A DNA stretch of 64,000 nt from Crambe crambe (taxonomy: Eukaryota; Porifera; Demospongiae; Poecilosclerida; Crambeidae). Positions within the stretch are counted from its first letter, which is position 1. Each line of letters opens with the position of its first letter. Positions 1 through 12,707 of the stretch are shown here, piece after piece. The stretch covers positions 806,001 through 870,000 of the forward strand of contig OZ004581.1 in the NCBI GenBank assembly GCA_963924555.1. The letters are read 5' to 3'. Both the position numbers and the translations under genes were made by a program. The notes below the pieces were generated by a model. It was not told the DNA's origin. It worked only from the letters and a program-made list of their open reading frames with translations, and did not search any database.

Positions 1-85
1 GTTTGGAAATAACCTATCGTGCTCTAGCTGATGTTTGGTAATGCCATGCACCAGGTGATTCTTGTGGTTTTGGTTAAAGAAATAC

Positions 86-283
86 CTGTTCCTGTGGTTG
101 ATAAAAAGTGTTACTGAGGTCTGTTTCTGTCAAGACCCATCTCTCGAGGTAAGGGAGAAGATGCTTCACTTTGAGGCCTTTCTTGATGGATGGCTTCAGT
201 TGAGCCAGGACACGATGGACCTGTTCATCCTTCAAGTCATCTAGTAATGACAAAATCCTCATCTTAAATTTATTATAGTCCAT
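86..283 (-). CDS. Putative 5' coding exon, unknown protein (partial)
   Basis: An ATG at 283 opens 66 codons that end at a good donor (CAG|GTATTT) near 85, so this looks like the first coding exon of a minus-strand gene running off the left edge. The peptide is helical and charged (LLDDLKDEQVHRVLAQLKP, then LLPYLERWVL), loosely like a death-fold or CARD-type helical bundle. I do not recognise the family, and the rest of the gene is outside the window. Confidence 0.35.
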
Positions 284-1920
284 GCTGTTGCCGAGGTAAT
301 ATTAGCTGTCAGCCATGTATTATGTCAATGGAGAGTTGCCCTCCAATAGGGTGCCGTTTACATACAAGTAGTAAAACTCTAATAATAGAGAGGGTAACTT
401 ACTAGTCATGAAGCAGCCGGATATATAGCTGCAGCTCAAAGTCCCTACCCATCCCTCCTCATAGTTCATTTTAGACACACACACACACACACACGCTCTA
501 CACAGAGACAGTCACATACACTCTGTCCAAGAGAAAATTACATCAGTCTAGTTTCTTGTCTTGCCACTATGCTTTATTATTCATTACTGGTTGGCTGGCT
601 TCCCACCAGGAGCCATCTCAGGACACTTGTAATCATTGGATGGTCTTGCCCCTATGCCTTCAATGAATCCTGGGGAGAACCCTGGTGCCCACAACTAATT
701 ATGTAATCAGACTTTGTACTGTTGCTGATGGTGGATTAGACTAGACCCAAGCCCAATCACAAAGGAAGGAATCTTGCTAGACTAATCATTTCACTTTCCA
801 AATAGCAGCATGGCTTATAAGACTGCAAAGACACACCATAGATATACTACACACCAACTTCTCTCAAAGCTTTCAGTTTATATCTTAGTGACCATCCCAT
901 CGTCGTACCTTTTCCAAACATATCTCTACCAAATAACTCCCTCAGGATCTTTTTCTCCTCTTTGGAATAGGTGGAAGCCATCTTATCAATTTATTTCTTT
1001 TAAATAGATAGGCCTAAAATTACGGTCTGGGTGAATTTTTGAAAATTTGAACTCGTAAGGTAGGCGGGGACATGGGGCTTTCGACTTTTTTTCAGAAACT
1101 ACAAAGATTGAGAGGCAGTCTTTATACCTGCAGTAACTAGACTATAACTGCTACTTGTTTAAGTGCATGCTTAGCTAAACTCTTCTTCCACCGTTCTGGA
1201 CTGCATCGTGCCCCGAAATCTATAATCGTCGAACTGAAACTTTCTACGTCACGATCTTGTGCATTTCAAGCAGGCCTGGTTGAACATCAAGAGAGCGCAG
1301 GAAAAAAGTGCATGTGTATCAGATAAACCAAGGTCATCTCTCTCTAAAATGTTTCATGTTGGGTTGCTAGCTAGCTCTATCAGAGATTTCTACCAGTAGT
1401 GTCCGGAGTTACCCCAAACCGCGATTTTATACTAGCTATGAATTTTCCCACAAGAGTAAGTACTAAAATAATAACGCTTGGGGCCTTGATAGATGGAGAG
1501 TTCAGCTTCTTTTTGAACTTTACTGCTCGATCATAGCTGCAAAGTTATCCTTCCCAATTGAAAGTTCGTCCGGAGTTACCCCCGCCTACCTTGTTGTGCG
1601 CATGGAGAAAGACTCTTTTCAAGGCTCTTCTTTCTCTCACTATCGGCAATGCATACTGAAGAGGCTACCCATCTCACCGTGATGTCAGACTCTACACCTA
1701 CCTAAAGAAACACCATTGGTACGAGACTGTCGGCAATGCATACTGATGAGGCTACCCATCTGGTAGACAAGCCAGACTCCGCACATTGGTCCACGCCACC
1801 ACGTATATACATCTAGCAGTCATCGATCCAGCACAGTTCTGTCATCCAGTGTCAATTGAGTATCAACATTTTATAGCTTTTCCCCTATATCTTGAAACAC
1901 CAGGCTGGGGTATCCCGTAT
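284..1920. other. Non-coding stretch, no gene seen
   Basis: No coding exon can be supported here. It contains a short CA microsatellite (about 477-495) and a 32-bp direct repeat (1643-1674 and 1730-1761, sharing GGCAATGCATACTGA). A GTCCGGAGTTACCCC motif is also repeated near 1400 and 1569. Open frames at 810-1007 and 1786-1989 look random. Confidence 0.6.
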
Positions 1921-2296
1921 AAGGCCATGCCAAGTTGCATCTTAGTTTCAGGTCCTCTAGACCTCAAAAAATTGAGGCGAGAGGGCTAGGATATGGGATT
2001 ATTTTAATGATATTCATATAATATTTATAGATTAAAATTAACCACAACATAATAATTAAAAACCACATAAATTAAAATTTCTTCTAAAGGGGTTGAGCAC
2101 AGAAATGCAGAATATAAATTCACAATAGATGTTATTTTTGATGGTAGTTAGTAGAAGCTCTTTACATCTTAGTTATTAGGATAGTTGAGCGCATGTGCCA
2201 GTAATTATGATGATGTCATATGATCCTCAAACACTCAATACCCCATATTTCAATGCGGGCAAGGACCTGAAACTAACATGCAAGTTGGAGTGGCCT
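1921..2296. repeat. Foldback / MITE-like element
   Basis: Imperfect inverted arms of about 35 bp lie at 1921-1957 and 2261-2295 (core TTAGTTTCAGGTCCT and its complement). They flank an AT-rich centre with no coding capacity, the form of a non-autonomous DNA element. Confidence 0.45.
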
Positions 2297-2533
2297 AACC
2301 TAGGCACAGCAGGCCTATTAAACTTTCACTCACCTGAGCACGATGCATGCAGCTGATTTTCTACTTCACATAATTTAGAGCCTGGGTATACGACGAGGCT
2401 CTAAAAAAATTTTGATCTAGCAATATGGGGTGCCACAGTGGCAGTTTTGAATAATATACATACATTGTGGTATGTGCCACCAGTTTGTTGTGGTGTTTCT
2501 GCCCCTGAAAGTGGATCATTTTCTAATATCGCA

Positions 2534-2680
2534 GGGGTTGGACAAGGTCAATTATTGCTGAGTAGGCACTTTTTATTCACAGTGTGCTTTGAACGTGGAG
2601 AGAAAAGCAACTGAACCCAATCAATCCCCAGGGGGGTCGGACAAGGTCAATTATTGCTGAGTAGGCACTTTTTATTCACA
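2534..2680. repeat. Direct repeat pair, about 45 bp, 100-bp spacing
   Basis: The block starting GGACAAGGTCAATTATTGCT occurs nearly identically at about 2538-2580 and 2638-2680. Confidence 0.7.
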
Positions 2681-2807
2681 TAGAATTTCAATACATTTTT
2701 TGAAGTTGCTATTCCTCGAGATGTGTACGCTTTGAATGGACTTGAATTGGACTGTAGATAGATCTAACAGGTAGATTTATGAAAATAGACTGAACCCAAT
2801 CCATCCC

Positions 2808-2970
2808 CGTCCTGTTTTGGAGATTCAGAAAAAGGTTAATTACTAACTGAATTTCAAAGCCCAGGTAAAACTGGTTTGCTTTCTAGCAACTAGCTTACTA
2901 GATCTTTCTTGTGCCCAGGGAAACAGCCTATGGTTAATTACATTCCAACCATTCTTTACTGCGCGTCTAT
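2808..2970 (+). repeat. Dispersed repeat, copy 1 of 2
   Basis: The segment from CCGTCCTGTTTTGGAGATTC to about TTTCTTGTGCCCA recurs with small indels at 4718-4875. The two copies flank the decayed mobile-element ORF at 3.2-3.9 kb, so they may be ends of one element or two insertions of a short repeat. Confidence 0.6.
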
Positions 2971-3169
2971 TCAGTCGTTACGCGCTACGCCAGCAGCCCA
3001 TTGATTTATTTATTTATATATATTTTTTGAACTGATAATTTTTTTTTTCAGTCTCTACGAAAATAATGGGCAGGGCTAGCAAGCTAGCCTGTGCCCAGAA
3101 CAATAAAAACTGGTCACTGGTAAACATAGAGTTCCAAGTTGTCTTTAAACAACCCCATCCACCTCAGCT

Positions 3170-3920
3170 GGTCTGGTGGGTGTGCGGCGAATCCACATTG
3201 AGGCATTGCCCCTCCATAAACATATGGCGAGCCTTTGGAAAAGGTGGGTGGTAGAGTCAGGAGTTCATTTGCTATTTGACGATCCTAGGAACAGGCTGAG
3301 AATCCAAAAATTTTCAAGCAGGCTAGGCATGACACCAGATCATACTTGTATGCTGACACTTGATAATGACACAAATACCTACAAAATGGAAAGAGTTACT
3401 CAAATGTAGAAATGCAAAAGAAAAGTTACAACTTTTCTATCGGCTTATATAGTTGATATAGAGGTGACCACAAATGGTGTACTAGAGATCCGGAACACAA
3501 TATTCCAACCACTCTATTCGCTTCTACTGGCTGTGATTGCATACCATTCTTTTTTGAGATAGGGAAGTCACTATTTTATCGAGTATCAAGATTTATCTTA
3601 GGTCATCGAAAGGATTCATTTGCCACACATCTCAACTTACATGAACTAGCAAATAGCAGTCTGCTAGCATTAGTTGGATGCACTTATTTCAAGAAGCACA
3701 ATAATGCCTTTGGCGGTGAAACTCCTGAATCAGTCTTCAATCGTTTCAGTGGAGCAACTTCATTCCTCGAACACCATCGCCAGTGGTTAGACCATCTTTT
3801 TGTGACACAATTTGGGACAGAATTTCCTTTGAAAATGAGCTGATCCCATCACTCGAAGCAATTCGACATCACTGATCTGCGTGTGTCGGGTTCAGAGCAC
3901 GTTCGAAAGTTTGAATAGTT
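3170..3920 (+). pseudogene. Decayed mobile-element-associated ORF
   Basis: Discontinuous coding remnants on the plus strand resemble a multicopy invertebrate protein family. A piece at about 3250-3408 includes VHLLFDDPRNRLR. A long frame at 3453-3843 has no ATG and contains TLFASTGCDCIPFF and then LVGCTYFKKHNNAF. After a frameshift near 3795 comes IWDRISFENELIPSLEAI (3806-3860), followed by a stop. From memory, the motif order (DDP, T-L-F-x-S-x-G-C-D, GC-x-Y-F-K-K-H, ENELIPS-x-EA) matches ORFs that recur in sponge and cnidarian genomes, probably nuclease-like and element-borne. The multiple frame breaks mean it is dead. The family name is uncertain. Confidence 0.55.
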
Positions 3921-4246
3921 CGAGCCTTCTATTGCAGACTATGCATTTCCACTGATAATTCAATGCTTGTGTAGAAATTTCATTAATTCTATGTTCTTCC
4001 ATTATAGGGTGGGTATATTGAACTTGCGTTTGTTCTTTGCACAGAAGACGATTGGAGCAGGGTCTCTCCTTGTGTACATCAGACTAGATGAGACGATCTG
4101 TAACACACCTTCGGTTTCCTGCCATTTCTGGATTTATATTATTGTTATTGTTATTACTTACTTGTATGTATAGACAAGTGGCTGTGGTAATTAGCAGAGC
4201 AGCTGTACTGGATTGCCTGCTGACATGATTTTCGCGCATTTCAATC

Positions 4247-4290
4247 ACTTGTTTGTTTGTCTGTGTATAATCGAATTCCATTATTAAAAT
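4247..4290. repeat. Dispersed 44-bp repeat, possible element 3' end
   Basis: A segment containing TGTCTGTGTATAATCGAATT is essentially identical at 54551-54594, and an A-rich tract follows both copies. This could be the 3' tail of a retroelement. The regions around it (3921-4246 and 4291-4717) show nothing else I can support. Confidence 0.5.
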
Positions 4291-4717
4291 TATTAATTAA
4301 AAAAAAAATCACTTGTAGCGCATGCACTGGTTATGCAAAATGATATTAACTTTTGCTATCCAAACACTAAATATAGGTTCAAATAAATGGTCAGGAACGC
4401 TGGTCGGTAGCGATCATGGAAGGTCCTCTGCAATGCGCAAGAGTACGAATAAGTGGATCCAACTTCAGGGGCTGTAATGTCGTTTTAGTAAATCTGTGAG
4501 TGATGAAAAAGATATACGTGGTTAGTGTATGAACGTAGCTTCATGCCAAGGTATGTCTAACACTACGGAAGACTGTATAATTAGCTAGTAAAGTACCGTT
4601 ATTTAGCAGTCACTTCCGGTCGTGCAATTAAATTGGCCTGCTGGCGAATGGCGTAACGACATTGCAAAGCTTTGCGAGCCAATTTCGCAAAAAGCTTGTC
4701 CGACCCTGGCCAATTCC

Positions 4718-4875
4718 TGTCCTGTTTTGGAGATTCAGAAAAAGGTTAATTGCTAACTGAATTTCAAAGCCCAGCTATTGGTTTGCTTTAGCTTACTAGA
4801 TCTTTCTTGTGCCCACTACCAGGTAAAAATTATCTACAAACACTTAGCCTAGCATTCTCTACCGCGCATCTATAA
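4718..4875 (+). repeat. Dispersed repeat, copy 2 of 2
   Basis: Second copy of the block at 2808-2970. The 185 bp between it and the next gene hold no coding signal. Confidence 0.6.
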
Positions 4876-5060
4876 AACTTTGCGAGCCAATTTCGCGAAA
4901 GTGCAAGGGGTGTGGCCAAGCTCACGTGCAGTTAAACTTGGAACTTGAGATCGAGAGCTGGCTGTGCATATGCCCCTCTAGCTCTACCCGATTGAGACTA
5001 AACACCAGACCTGGACCACGGTCCGGCGATCACCACTACGATCGATCATTATGATCATAG

Positions 5061-5175
5061 ATGGCCGAAGATTCTTTAGATCTGAGGGGTGAGTAATAGA
5101 ATAGATCCAGGGCGAGTCTAAGTGTTTGGTTATGACTTTTTTGATGCTAGTCGCGCGTTCAGGCGATAGCCGCGC

Positions 5176-5206
<31 letters not shown>

Positions 5207-6087
5207 GAGGGGGAGGAAGGAAAAAAAGAAAAGAAGTTGACACATAAGTAATTATCTGGCAGCAGAGTTCAGTGCTGCTGCTGCCAACAAGCTATAAAGA
5301 ATTTTGTTTCGGGAAGGATTTTTTGTGCGGGTACAGTATAGCTAGCTATAGCAATTGTTAGCAGAAAAAGTGGTCATGGCCAAGTAAACACAACCCATTT
5401 TTAGGTTATCCGAATTACATTTGTTTTAGTAGTGTATTGTATTCTTTCTAATTGATGCACCACCCTAATTCCTAATTTAAGAGCCAATAATGCCATTTTA
5501 TGTACCACACCTCCGACCTGGAAGTATTTTTCCTTGGCTCTTCAACACTTTCTTTGCAGGCTCCAGTGCAGGTTCTGGGCTTGAGTAGTCTCTCGGGCTA
5601 CCCCTCAGTCGTATGGCTGGTACCTCCTTTAAATCTTTCCCATACCTAGCTAACCAATGTACAATTTTCTGCAGATTTGCCAATAAAAAGATGTTTCAGC
5701 ATCTTAAAAGGAAAAGTGATAAATTCATTGGAAAGTAGGAGTGATAAGAATGAAGTGCTAGAAAGGTGTCTTGTGTCAAAACTTGATCATAACTTACATT
5801 ACGAGTACAGAACAATGAGTGTGGATAAGCTCTTCAACCATAACCATCTGGGTCATAGACTCTGGTGGAATGACCCATCAATTTTAAAGGAGCTAGCAGA
5901 AGCAGTTGGTTGTGGTGCAGATTATCATGAGTACTTTATTTTACTTCATGCACACTCTACTGATAATAATGTCAAGAAAGTAATAGTGCCAAAAAATGGA
6001 TCTCAGCACTTTGATGTTGAAACTGGCTTCAAGTGGTCAAGAAGAAAAACAGAGTGTAACAATGACAAGAATCCCAGAAGTGAATAA
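5061..6087 (+). CDS. Two-exon gene, 146-aa protein of unknown function
   Basis: Exon 1 (5061-5088) starts with an ATG and encodes MAEDSLDLR, ending at a strong donor (G|GTGAGT). Exon 2 (5675-6087) follows a TTTTCTGCAG acceptor and runs to TAA. The phases fit: one base left by exon 1, two taken up by exon 2, giving 441 nt in all. The product is charged and has no signal peptide or membrane segment. Its first half looks helical (SILKGKVINSLESRSDKNEV), the centre has an aromatic patch (GHRLWWNDP), and the C-terminus is basic. I do not recognise the family. The intron holds a poly-T run (5176-5204). The stop is only 176 bp upstream of the FNIP start codon on the same strand. The call rests on matched splice sites and frame, not homology. 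Confidence 0.5.
5176..5204. repeat. Poly-T tract
   Basis: 29 consecutive T inside the intron of the 146-aa gene. Confidence 0.9.
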
Positions 6088-6141
6088 ATGTCACATTTCT
6101 TTCCTCCGCATTTTATATTTATTAATGACTTATATTATCCG

Positions 6142-6191
6142 CACGTGAGACTGATCGATCGCGCGCATGCACATGAGCTTGTCATGTGACC
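6142..6191. promoter_or_regulatory. Two CLEAR/M-box-like sites in the FNIP promoter
   Basis: A CACGTGAG E-box at 6142-6149 and GTCATGTGAC at 6181-6190 lie about 120 and 80 bp upstream of the FNIP ATG. MiT/TFE factors (TFEB, TFE3, MITF) bind CACGTG and TCATGTGA sites, and vertebrate FLCN and FNIP2 are established TFEB/TFE3 targets. That these sites work here is inference. Confidence 0.45.
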
Positions 6192-6263
6192 AGCTATTAT
6201 AAAATCTATGATAAAATTAAAGATGAGCTTGAGCGAAGCATAAGGCTTAGTGCTAGATGAACT

Positions 6264-9200
6264 ATGAGTGCCATGTTGGGAGGAGTGACTAAACTCTTTG
6301 GGATCTCCAGAAAGAAACTTGCTGGACCCAAAGAGAACATGTAAGTATAAAGATAAGTAAATTACCCAGCAGTATGGAGGCTGCAGCTGCCATCAAAGTA
6401 TACCAATGAATATAGACTCTTCCTAGCTAGCTTAGCTTATCAACTGTATAAGCTTAGTTGTATTTCATATGATGACAATAGGCTGCTGTAAATATTTCTG
6501 ATAGAGTATATCAAGTTTAGAATTTATTTTGATTGATGCTGTTGCACTGTGAATCAGCTATATATTGCATGCACCTTCAGCTCTACCCTTAGTTCCCTTC
6601 TTATTTGCTTAGTATATCCAGTAGACACTGACTGTCCAACTTGCAAGCTGCTTCACTACAGTTGGTGTACACTTGAACTATGTAGTAAATACACTATGGT
6701 CAGGTCACATGGTAACAATTACCATATACAGTCAGACTCTAGCCTGACCTTATTGAGGACTTAGACGAGTATATACTCTACTGACAACTACATACAGGTA
6801 GCAAGCAAGTCATGTGACCCTGTCATTGCTGTATGTAGCCTGAGGTCATATCACAATGAAAATGGGGCCATGTGGTTGTCACATGTGTGTATGTATGTAA
6901 TAGCAATTTAGCACCATTAAAGTGTACCTTGTGATGTGCACATGTTGTCTGTAACTCAATCAACACTTGTAGTAGGTGAAGAAGAGGTGTCTCTTCTTGC
7001 ATCCAATCAACAGGTGAACCCACCTGAAACAGACACCTCTGTATGCAGTGGAACCACCTCTATTCTGATGGAGACATTTCTGTATAACAGTAGAACCTTT
7101 CTATTCCAACCCCCTGAAATGGAGACACCTCTATTCCAACCCCCTTACAGTGGAACCTCTCTATTTCAACTCCCTGAAATGGAGACACCTCTGTATAATA
7201 CTCTATTCCAACCCCCCTGAAATGGAAACACCTACACAGGACATCTTCATCCATTAAAGGATTGTTGTTCCTTGTAGTCTGAGTCTGTTTCCACTTCACT
7301 GGCTTTTCATACTGGGAAAAAAACAAAACAGTGATATCATGATATCCCATTGAAGCATACCTACTCTAGAATTATGATTATAACTCTTAGACTCAAACAT
7401 GTGATGGCTCCATTAAAGGTTGGTGCACAGGTGACCATGTTCCAGCAAGCACTTGTGAGCTATGAATAGAGTTAAATGATTAGTTCCTAATGTCATTCAC
7501 GCACTCTGTACACAGAGTCATGAGACAATAGTGGAGCTAAGTGCATGAATTTTCAACCCAATTTGGCAACAGTTAAGCTGTTTGGTAACACTCATCACTG
7601 TTGTAGCATTGTCAGATATGTTACCTGCTAAGCTGTACTGTGTCATCGAGTCATGTGACCCTTGTGATCACATACTTAAAATCACACGACCTCAGACTGG
7701 AATCATGTCAGATGGCCTCAGAATCATGTGATGTGACTATGGAGTCTAGTTCATGTGACAGTGTGTGTAGCAGATGAGTTTTGTGATTACAGGTTCAGCC
7801 CTAACATGAATAGACCAGACATGTGACCTTGTACCTCCCCTTATTGAATCATATGACCCTTGAACCCTATATTGAATTGAATGAACCCTCAAATTGAGAC
7901 AGCTTGACCAATCAAAGGTCATGTGACCAAACTACATCTAACTGCCAGCATCCTTACCAATTTAAGATCATATGACCATTAGATCATATCCTATCCTGTG
8001 AGTTCAAAAAGTACTTTGATCTCTGGAAAGGGGAGGGGGGAGGAGCAGATGGAAATACCATGTTGCATTTGAATCTGCAGTAATATAAAATGAAAATCTA
8101 TCACGATTTTATTCAGGAAGCTCTACAACTATCAGACTATATTATATTACATTTTTTCTAATGTGGTTTTAGGGAAATTTCAATTATCTCTCCTTTTATA
8201 ATGTGGTTTCTAAAGCAAATGCCATTTTTGAACCTGAAGTAACCCTTTCATCTTTCATGCCTGCAGGGAAATTTCCTCATTGCATTAGTAAATCATCGGT
8301 ACCTTAAAACTTTTCATTTCAATCGATGTTTAACAGTTATTCACTTTTGCATCTCCATTGTGTGCAAATAATGAAAAACGAGTTCTTTGTGTGTATCTGT
8401 CACTGAGAATGGACATGATTATCTTTTGTTGATTTTTGTCAAGACCTTTGTTTCAAAAGGTTTCATCCAGCTGCAACCAATTGCAATCTTGTTTCGTATG
8501 AGTGGGAACCTCATCGTTACACACTATTAACTGTCACATCTGTTGCCATGCCATTAATCGACATCACATGATATTAGATTAGCTGTTAGTAGGATGTTAT
8601 AACTGTGTTACTAACACAGAGCAGTTTGTTTAGCAAAAAACACATAAACTTCCAAATTTCTATAGGGTTAAGCATCATACGCTCTTAGAAGTTTATGCTT
8701 TGTTACAATATCACTATAGGATAACATAAACTTCCCAATTATTATATAACGAAGCATAGCCAGATGTGGAATTTTATGGCTAGTTACGATATCATTCTGC
8801 TTTGTTTATAACAGCGATCATAAGCTTCTTGTAATCATTTCCTTGAAGTCATGTGCTATATTGAAACATCAAATCATGTTTGTTATCAAATTCTTGTCCC
8901 AGTGGTGGGTCATGTGATTGGTGTCGCCATAGAAATACATGAAGTCATAGGATGATCTCCTTGTATTCAAACACTGCAGGAAAATGTCCTCTTAGAAGCT
9001 GCTTCCCCCACTTAAGGTCATGTGATAGCAATTACCATAGAAATGCTGGACAATTTGGCATGCATTCCCACACGTATTAGAAGATGCTCATCAAAGCCTT
9101 ACATTATTGTACAAAGCATATATTTCTGATTTTTTGTATAAATATAGTAAAGGTATTTGGAAGTTGATGCCTTGTTTCCAATGGCTTCTTGGTACTATAT

Positions 9201-11294
9201 ATTTTGTATAAAGTTAATGATTTCATTTGGAAATTAATATCTTTTTTGTTGTGCATGTTCCTTAGGCATGCCAAAAGCATGCCAAGTCTTTAACTGTCAC
9301 AAGGCAAGTGTTTCCTTAATACTGATTGCTCAAGTATTTCAGTGTATAGGAAGTTTATGGCTTGCTCCTCCTAATGGGTAGTTTTCACGCATGCCTAAGT
9401 ATGTTGGAGGTTTATGTGACATCAAAGCTTGTGCTGTTTAAGGATCAGTTATCATTTTATCTCCAAAGCAAGTGTCTATGAATTATGCCTTGGTCTATGG
9501 ACTTAACCTTGTTTATTCAGGGGCTAACAATTCAGCATAATCATACCCGTTGGTCACATGTCTATGTTTTCTCTTATGGCATGGAGTTGCTATGCAACAT
9601 GACATGTGACTCTATGTAATCATGAGGTGTTGATTTCGGTTGTTGATAGTGCATTCATATGAAGCATAACATGAAAAGCTTCTTGTCCACTAGACATATC
9701 AATAAAGTGTCTTGTTGCATTCCTCGTATCAGAAATCATGCATTATCCATGCCACACCCCCCATGGGTACTTGTTGCAGAGCTCTTGATGATCAAAGTCC
9801 ATCGTATTACCCATATCACAATGAGCCAAGTCTAACGATCCTTGTCCAATGATCCCATCCAGTATTGTCCATGCCACACCCCTCACATTGGTACTTGTTG
9901 GAGAGCTCTCAATGAGCTGAGCCCAATGGGCCCACATCTAACTACAGTGGAGCCATGGGCCCACATCTAACTACAGCGGAGCAATGGGTACCTACAGTGG
10001 AATCTGATACATTTGGGGCTCAGCCTTTTATCCTCCTTTTGGAGGTTATTTTGTATAGAGTGTATATACAAAGGTACTTTTAGATTGTCGAGGTTTGTCC
10101 TCTTTTGGAGTGTCCTTTGTTGGAGGTTCAACTGTACTTTTCATATCCTCTCACAGAGAGAGCGAACGACATGCTCGCCATCTGCTGCACCCGCTAGGCC
10201 TGAGTGTTCCAGAGTTGACTCCCAACAGAGTGAGAGTGGTGGTCTTCCGAGATGAAAAGGGCATCAAGCAGCCAATCTTTGACTCGCAGCAGCTCACCAA
10301 TGAGGAAGGGGAGGTAAGGTCATGTGATAGGACTAAGTTGTTTCCCATTATTCCATATAAGGATACATCGTGGTATCCTCAACTTCAGTTGGTGGCTGCT
10401 CTATAGGTTAATTGGGAACCTCATGCTAACCACATGCAGGTTGCATGCAAGCCACATGGAGATTGCATGCAAACCATATGATTTAACCTTAGACCAGTAC
10501 AGTATTCCACTATAATTTACTGATAGTATACTATATTTTACTGATAGTATACTAAGACTTCCTATATTCATATATTCCTTAGGAACAGTGTACACGGTCA
10601 CTGTGTGACATGAGGTGTGGGGAACGTCTGGAGTTCTCTCTCTCCACTTCCTCCAATGGAGTGGTCCCCAGCAGCACACGTTCAGCAGGTTGGGGAACTC
10701 AATCCGGCAAAACCAGGAGGGGCATACTAGTCAAGAGACCGGTAAGAATTCTGGAGGGCACACGAAACTTAGCTCTCATTGTACCAATTTACTGATTTCT
10801 ATCTCTGTATTCCTCTAATTTATTTACCCATGAAACTCAGTATTTCTCGAGTTTACTGATTTATGGTCTGTATTCTTGTAGTCTACTGACTCTGAGTTGC
10901 TAGGAGAAATGATGTTTGGTTCCATGCCCATGAAGGTTATTGGGGACACAGTGAAAGTCCACTACATAAGGTGAGGAAATCCCTGATAATCATAGGCATT
11001 AGGGTGGTTATATTCTCTAATTAAAGCACATTAGGGGAAGTCCCAAATTGGTCGGTTACAGTTGCCTTATTTGAGCATTAGGAAAGATTAAAGCATACAA
11101 CTTTTCCTCTAGATCAACTGATCAGCTCATGCTTTCCAAAGTCTTCACTTCTCAGCGAAGACCTCTTCCCCAGTGTTCCCTCATGGACTTCACCGATAGT
11201 TGTCCCTTACCGAGTGACTCTCCCGTGCGAAGTGTGGAGCGATCATTCAGTACAGGATCGAAGAGTCAAAGACATGTTTCTCCTGGTAAGCAGT

Positions 11295-11339
<45 letters not shown>

Positions 11340-12654
11340 CTTAGACTTTACTGCATGAAGAAAGTGTACCATATTGGATGTAGACGAAATTCTGAATCAC
11401 TGGTGTGAAAGTTTTTTCAAACAAGATATTCGGAAATAGATCAGTTTTGTGACTTTCTTATATTTCAGAAATCTCTCGTCCTCACTCATCCACTCTCAGC
11501 GTGCCAATTTCCTCGTCCCAACACTTGTCCTCCCTCTCCACATCCCCCTACACCACGTCTTCCAACCACACCCACTCGCCCCCCTCTCCTCTCAGTTCCC
11601 TCAACTCTCCCTCCTTCTCTTCCAGTCTCAGCAGGCGGATACAGAGGTCAAGGTCCACTAGTTTAGAGAATGCATCGGAACTGTACAGAAAAGTCCTGAA
11701 GCCGTTAGACAAGGTAAGGGGTGGTCATAGAAACATACTTAGCTGTAGCTATGTACTCAAATGTAATTATACTTTTTCTAGCCTTCAAACCTTACCAGAA
11801 AGAAAAGGAAATATGCTATTGGCGTGATTATTTCTCTTAGTGAGCTCAGCAAGCCCGAGATCAGGCACTTCCAGTCTTTCATGTTCTCCCATTTCACTCT
11901 ATTTGATGCCCACCTGGAACGGCTCAAGATAGGGGTGGAGGAGGCATGCACTAATAGGAATCAGGGCATGCTGGATTCTATTACTAGGGCTTATGACGTC
12001 TTCTTGGAGGATTTCATCTCATTATACAGAACTCCAAGGATAGAGGTAGAATAATAGTCTCTCTCTCTCTCTCTCTCTCTCTACCAAGGATAGTAGTTTA
12101 TAATAATGATCTCTCTCTATCTCACTCTCTCTCTTACAGTCTCCTGTTTGGCTAAGCTTAGTGAGTCGTGCTGACAAACGAAAGGAAGTGTGCCTTCAGT
12201 TCATGGAAGAGTTTGCATCAGCCATTGTTGAAATGGACACTAAGGAAACAAAATTGTAAGTTCATAAGATTCTGAGTAGTATTAGTTATGGAGCAATCTC
12301 CTTCCCTCCAGTTTTCTCTCTTCTCTTCTCACTGCTGTTCTTTCTCATCACCTTGCCTGGATCTTCACAGTCAGTCAGCAACACTCGACTGACCCTAACA
12401 GCAGGCACTACAAGCATGCTTCTAAATCTGTAAGTCTGTAGTAAGGTTTTCTTGAAAGTTGAATGTTGGCATAAGGGAGAGATATGGAAGGGAAAGGAAT
12501 TAGAGAGAGAAGTGAAAAACTAAACTTTCTGTTTCTTCTCTCTTTTTATAGCTTGGAGTTCTTGCTGAAAGTCATCCTTACAACCCCTTATGGGCTCAGC
12601 TTGGGTGAGTTAACAATTCCCTATCCTGTTATTGCACAAACATTTAAACATTTA

Positions 12655-12707
<53 letters not shown>

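Larger units (their letters stand above)
6810..10325. promoter_or_regulatory. Cluster of M-box-like TCATGTGA motifs in FNIP introns 1-2
   Basis: Exact TCATGTGA or TCACATGA octamers occur near 6810, 7652, 7717, 7753, 7918, 8563, 8909 and 9018, and once more in intron 2 near 10320. Many one-mismatch relatives (ACATGTGA, TCATATGA) lie between them. Chance would give roughly 0.1 exact hits in 3.8 kb for both strands. The same octamer is also frequent in an N4BP2 intron (41.85-41.99 kb), so a repeat origin is possible. Confidence 0.35.

Noticed and set aside
810-1007. 65-codon plus-strand ORF
   Set aside because: Random-like composition, no neighbouring splice sites or motif.
6823-7350. Overlapping ORFs with PETDTS / PPEMETPLF repeats
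   Set aside because: They are translations of the 50-bp minisatellite in FNIP intron 1.
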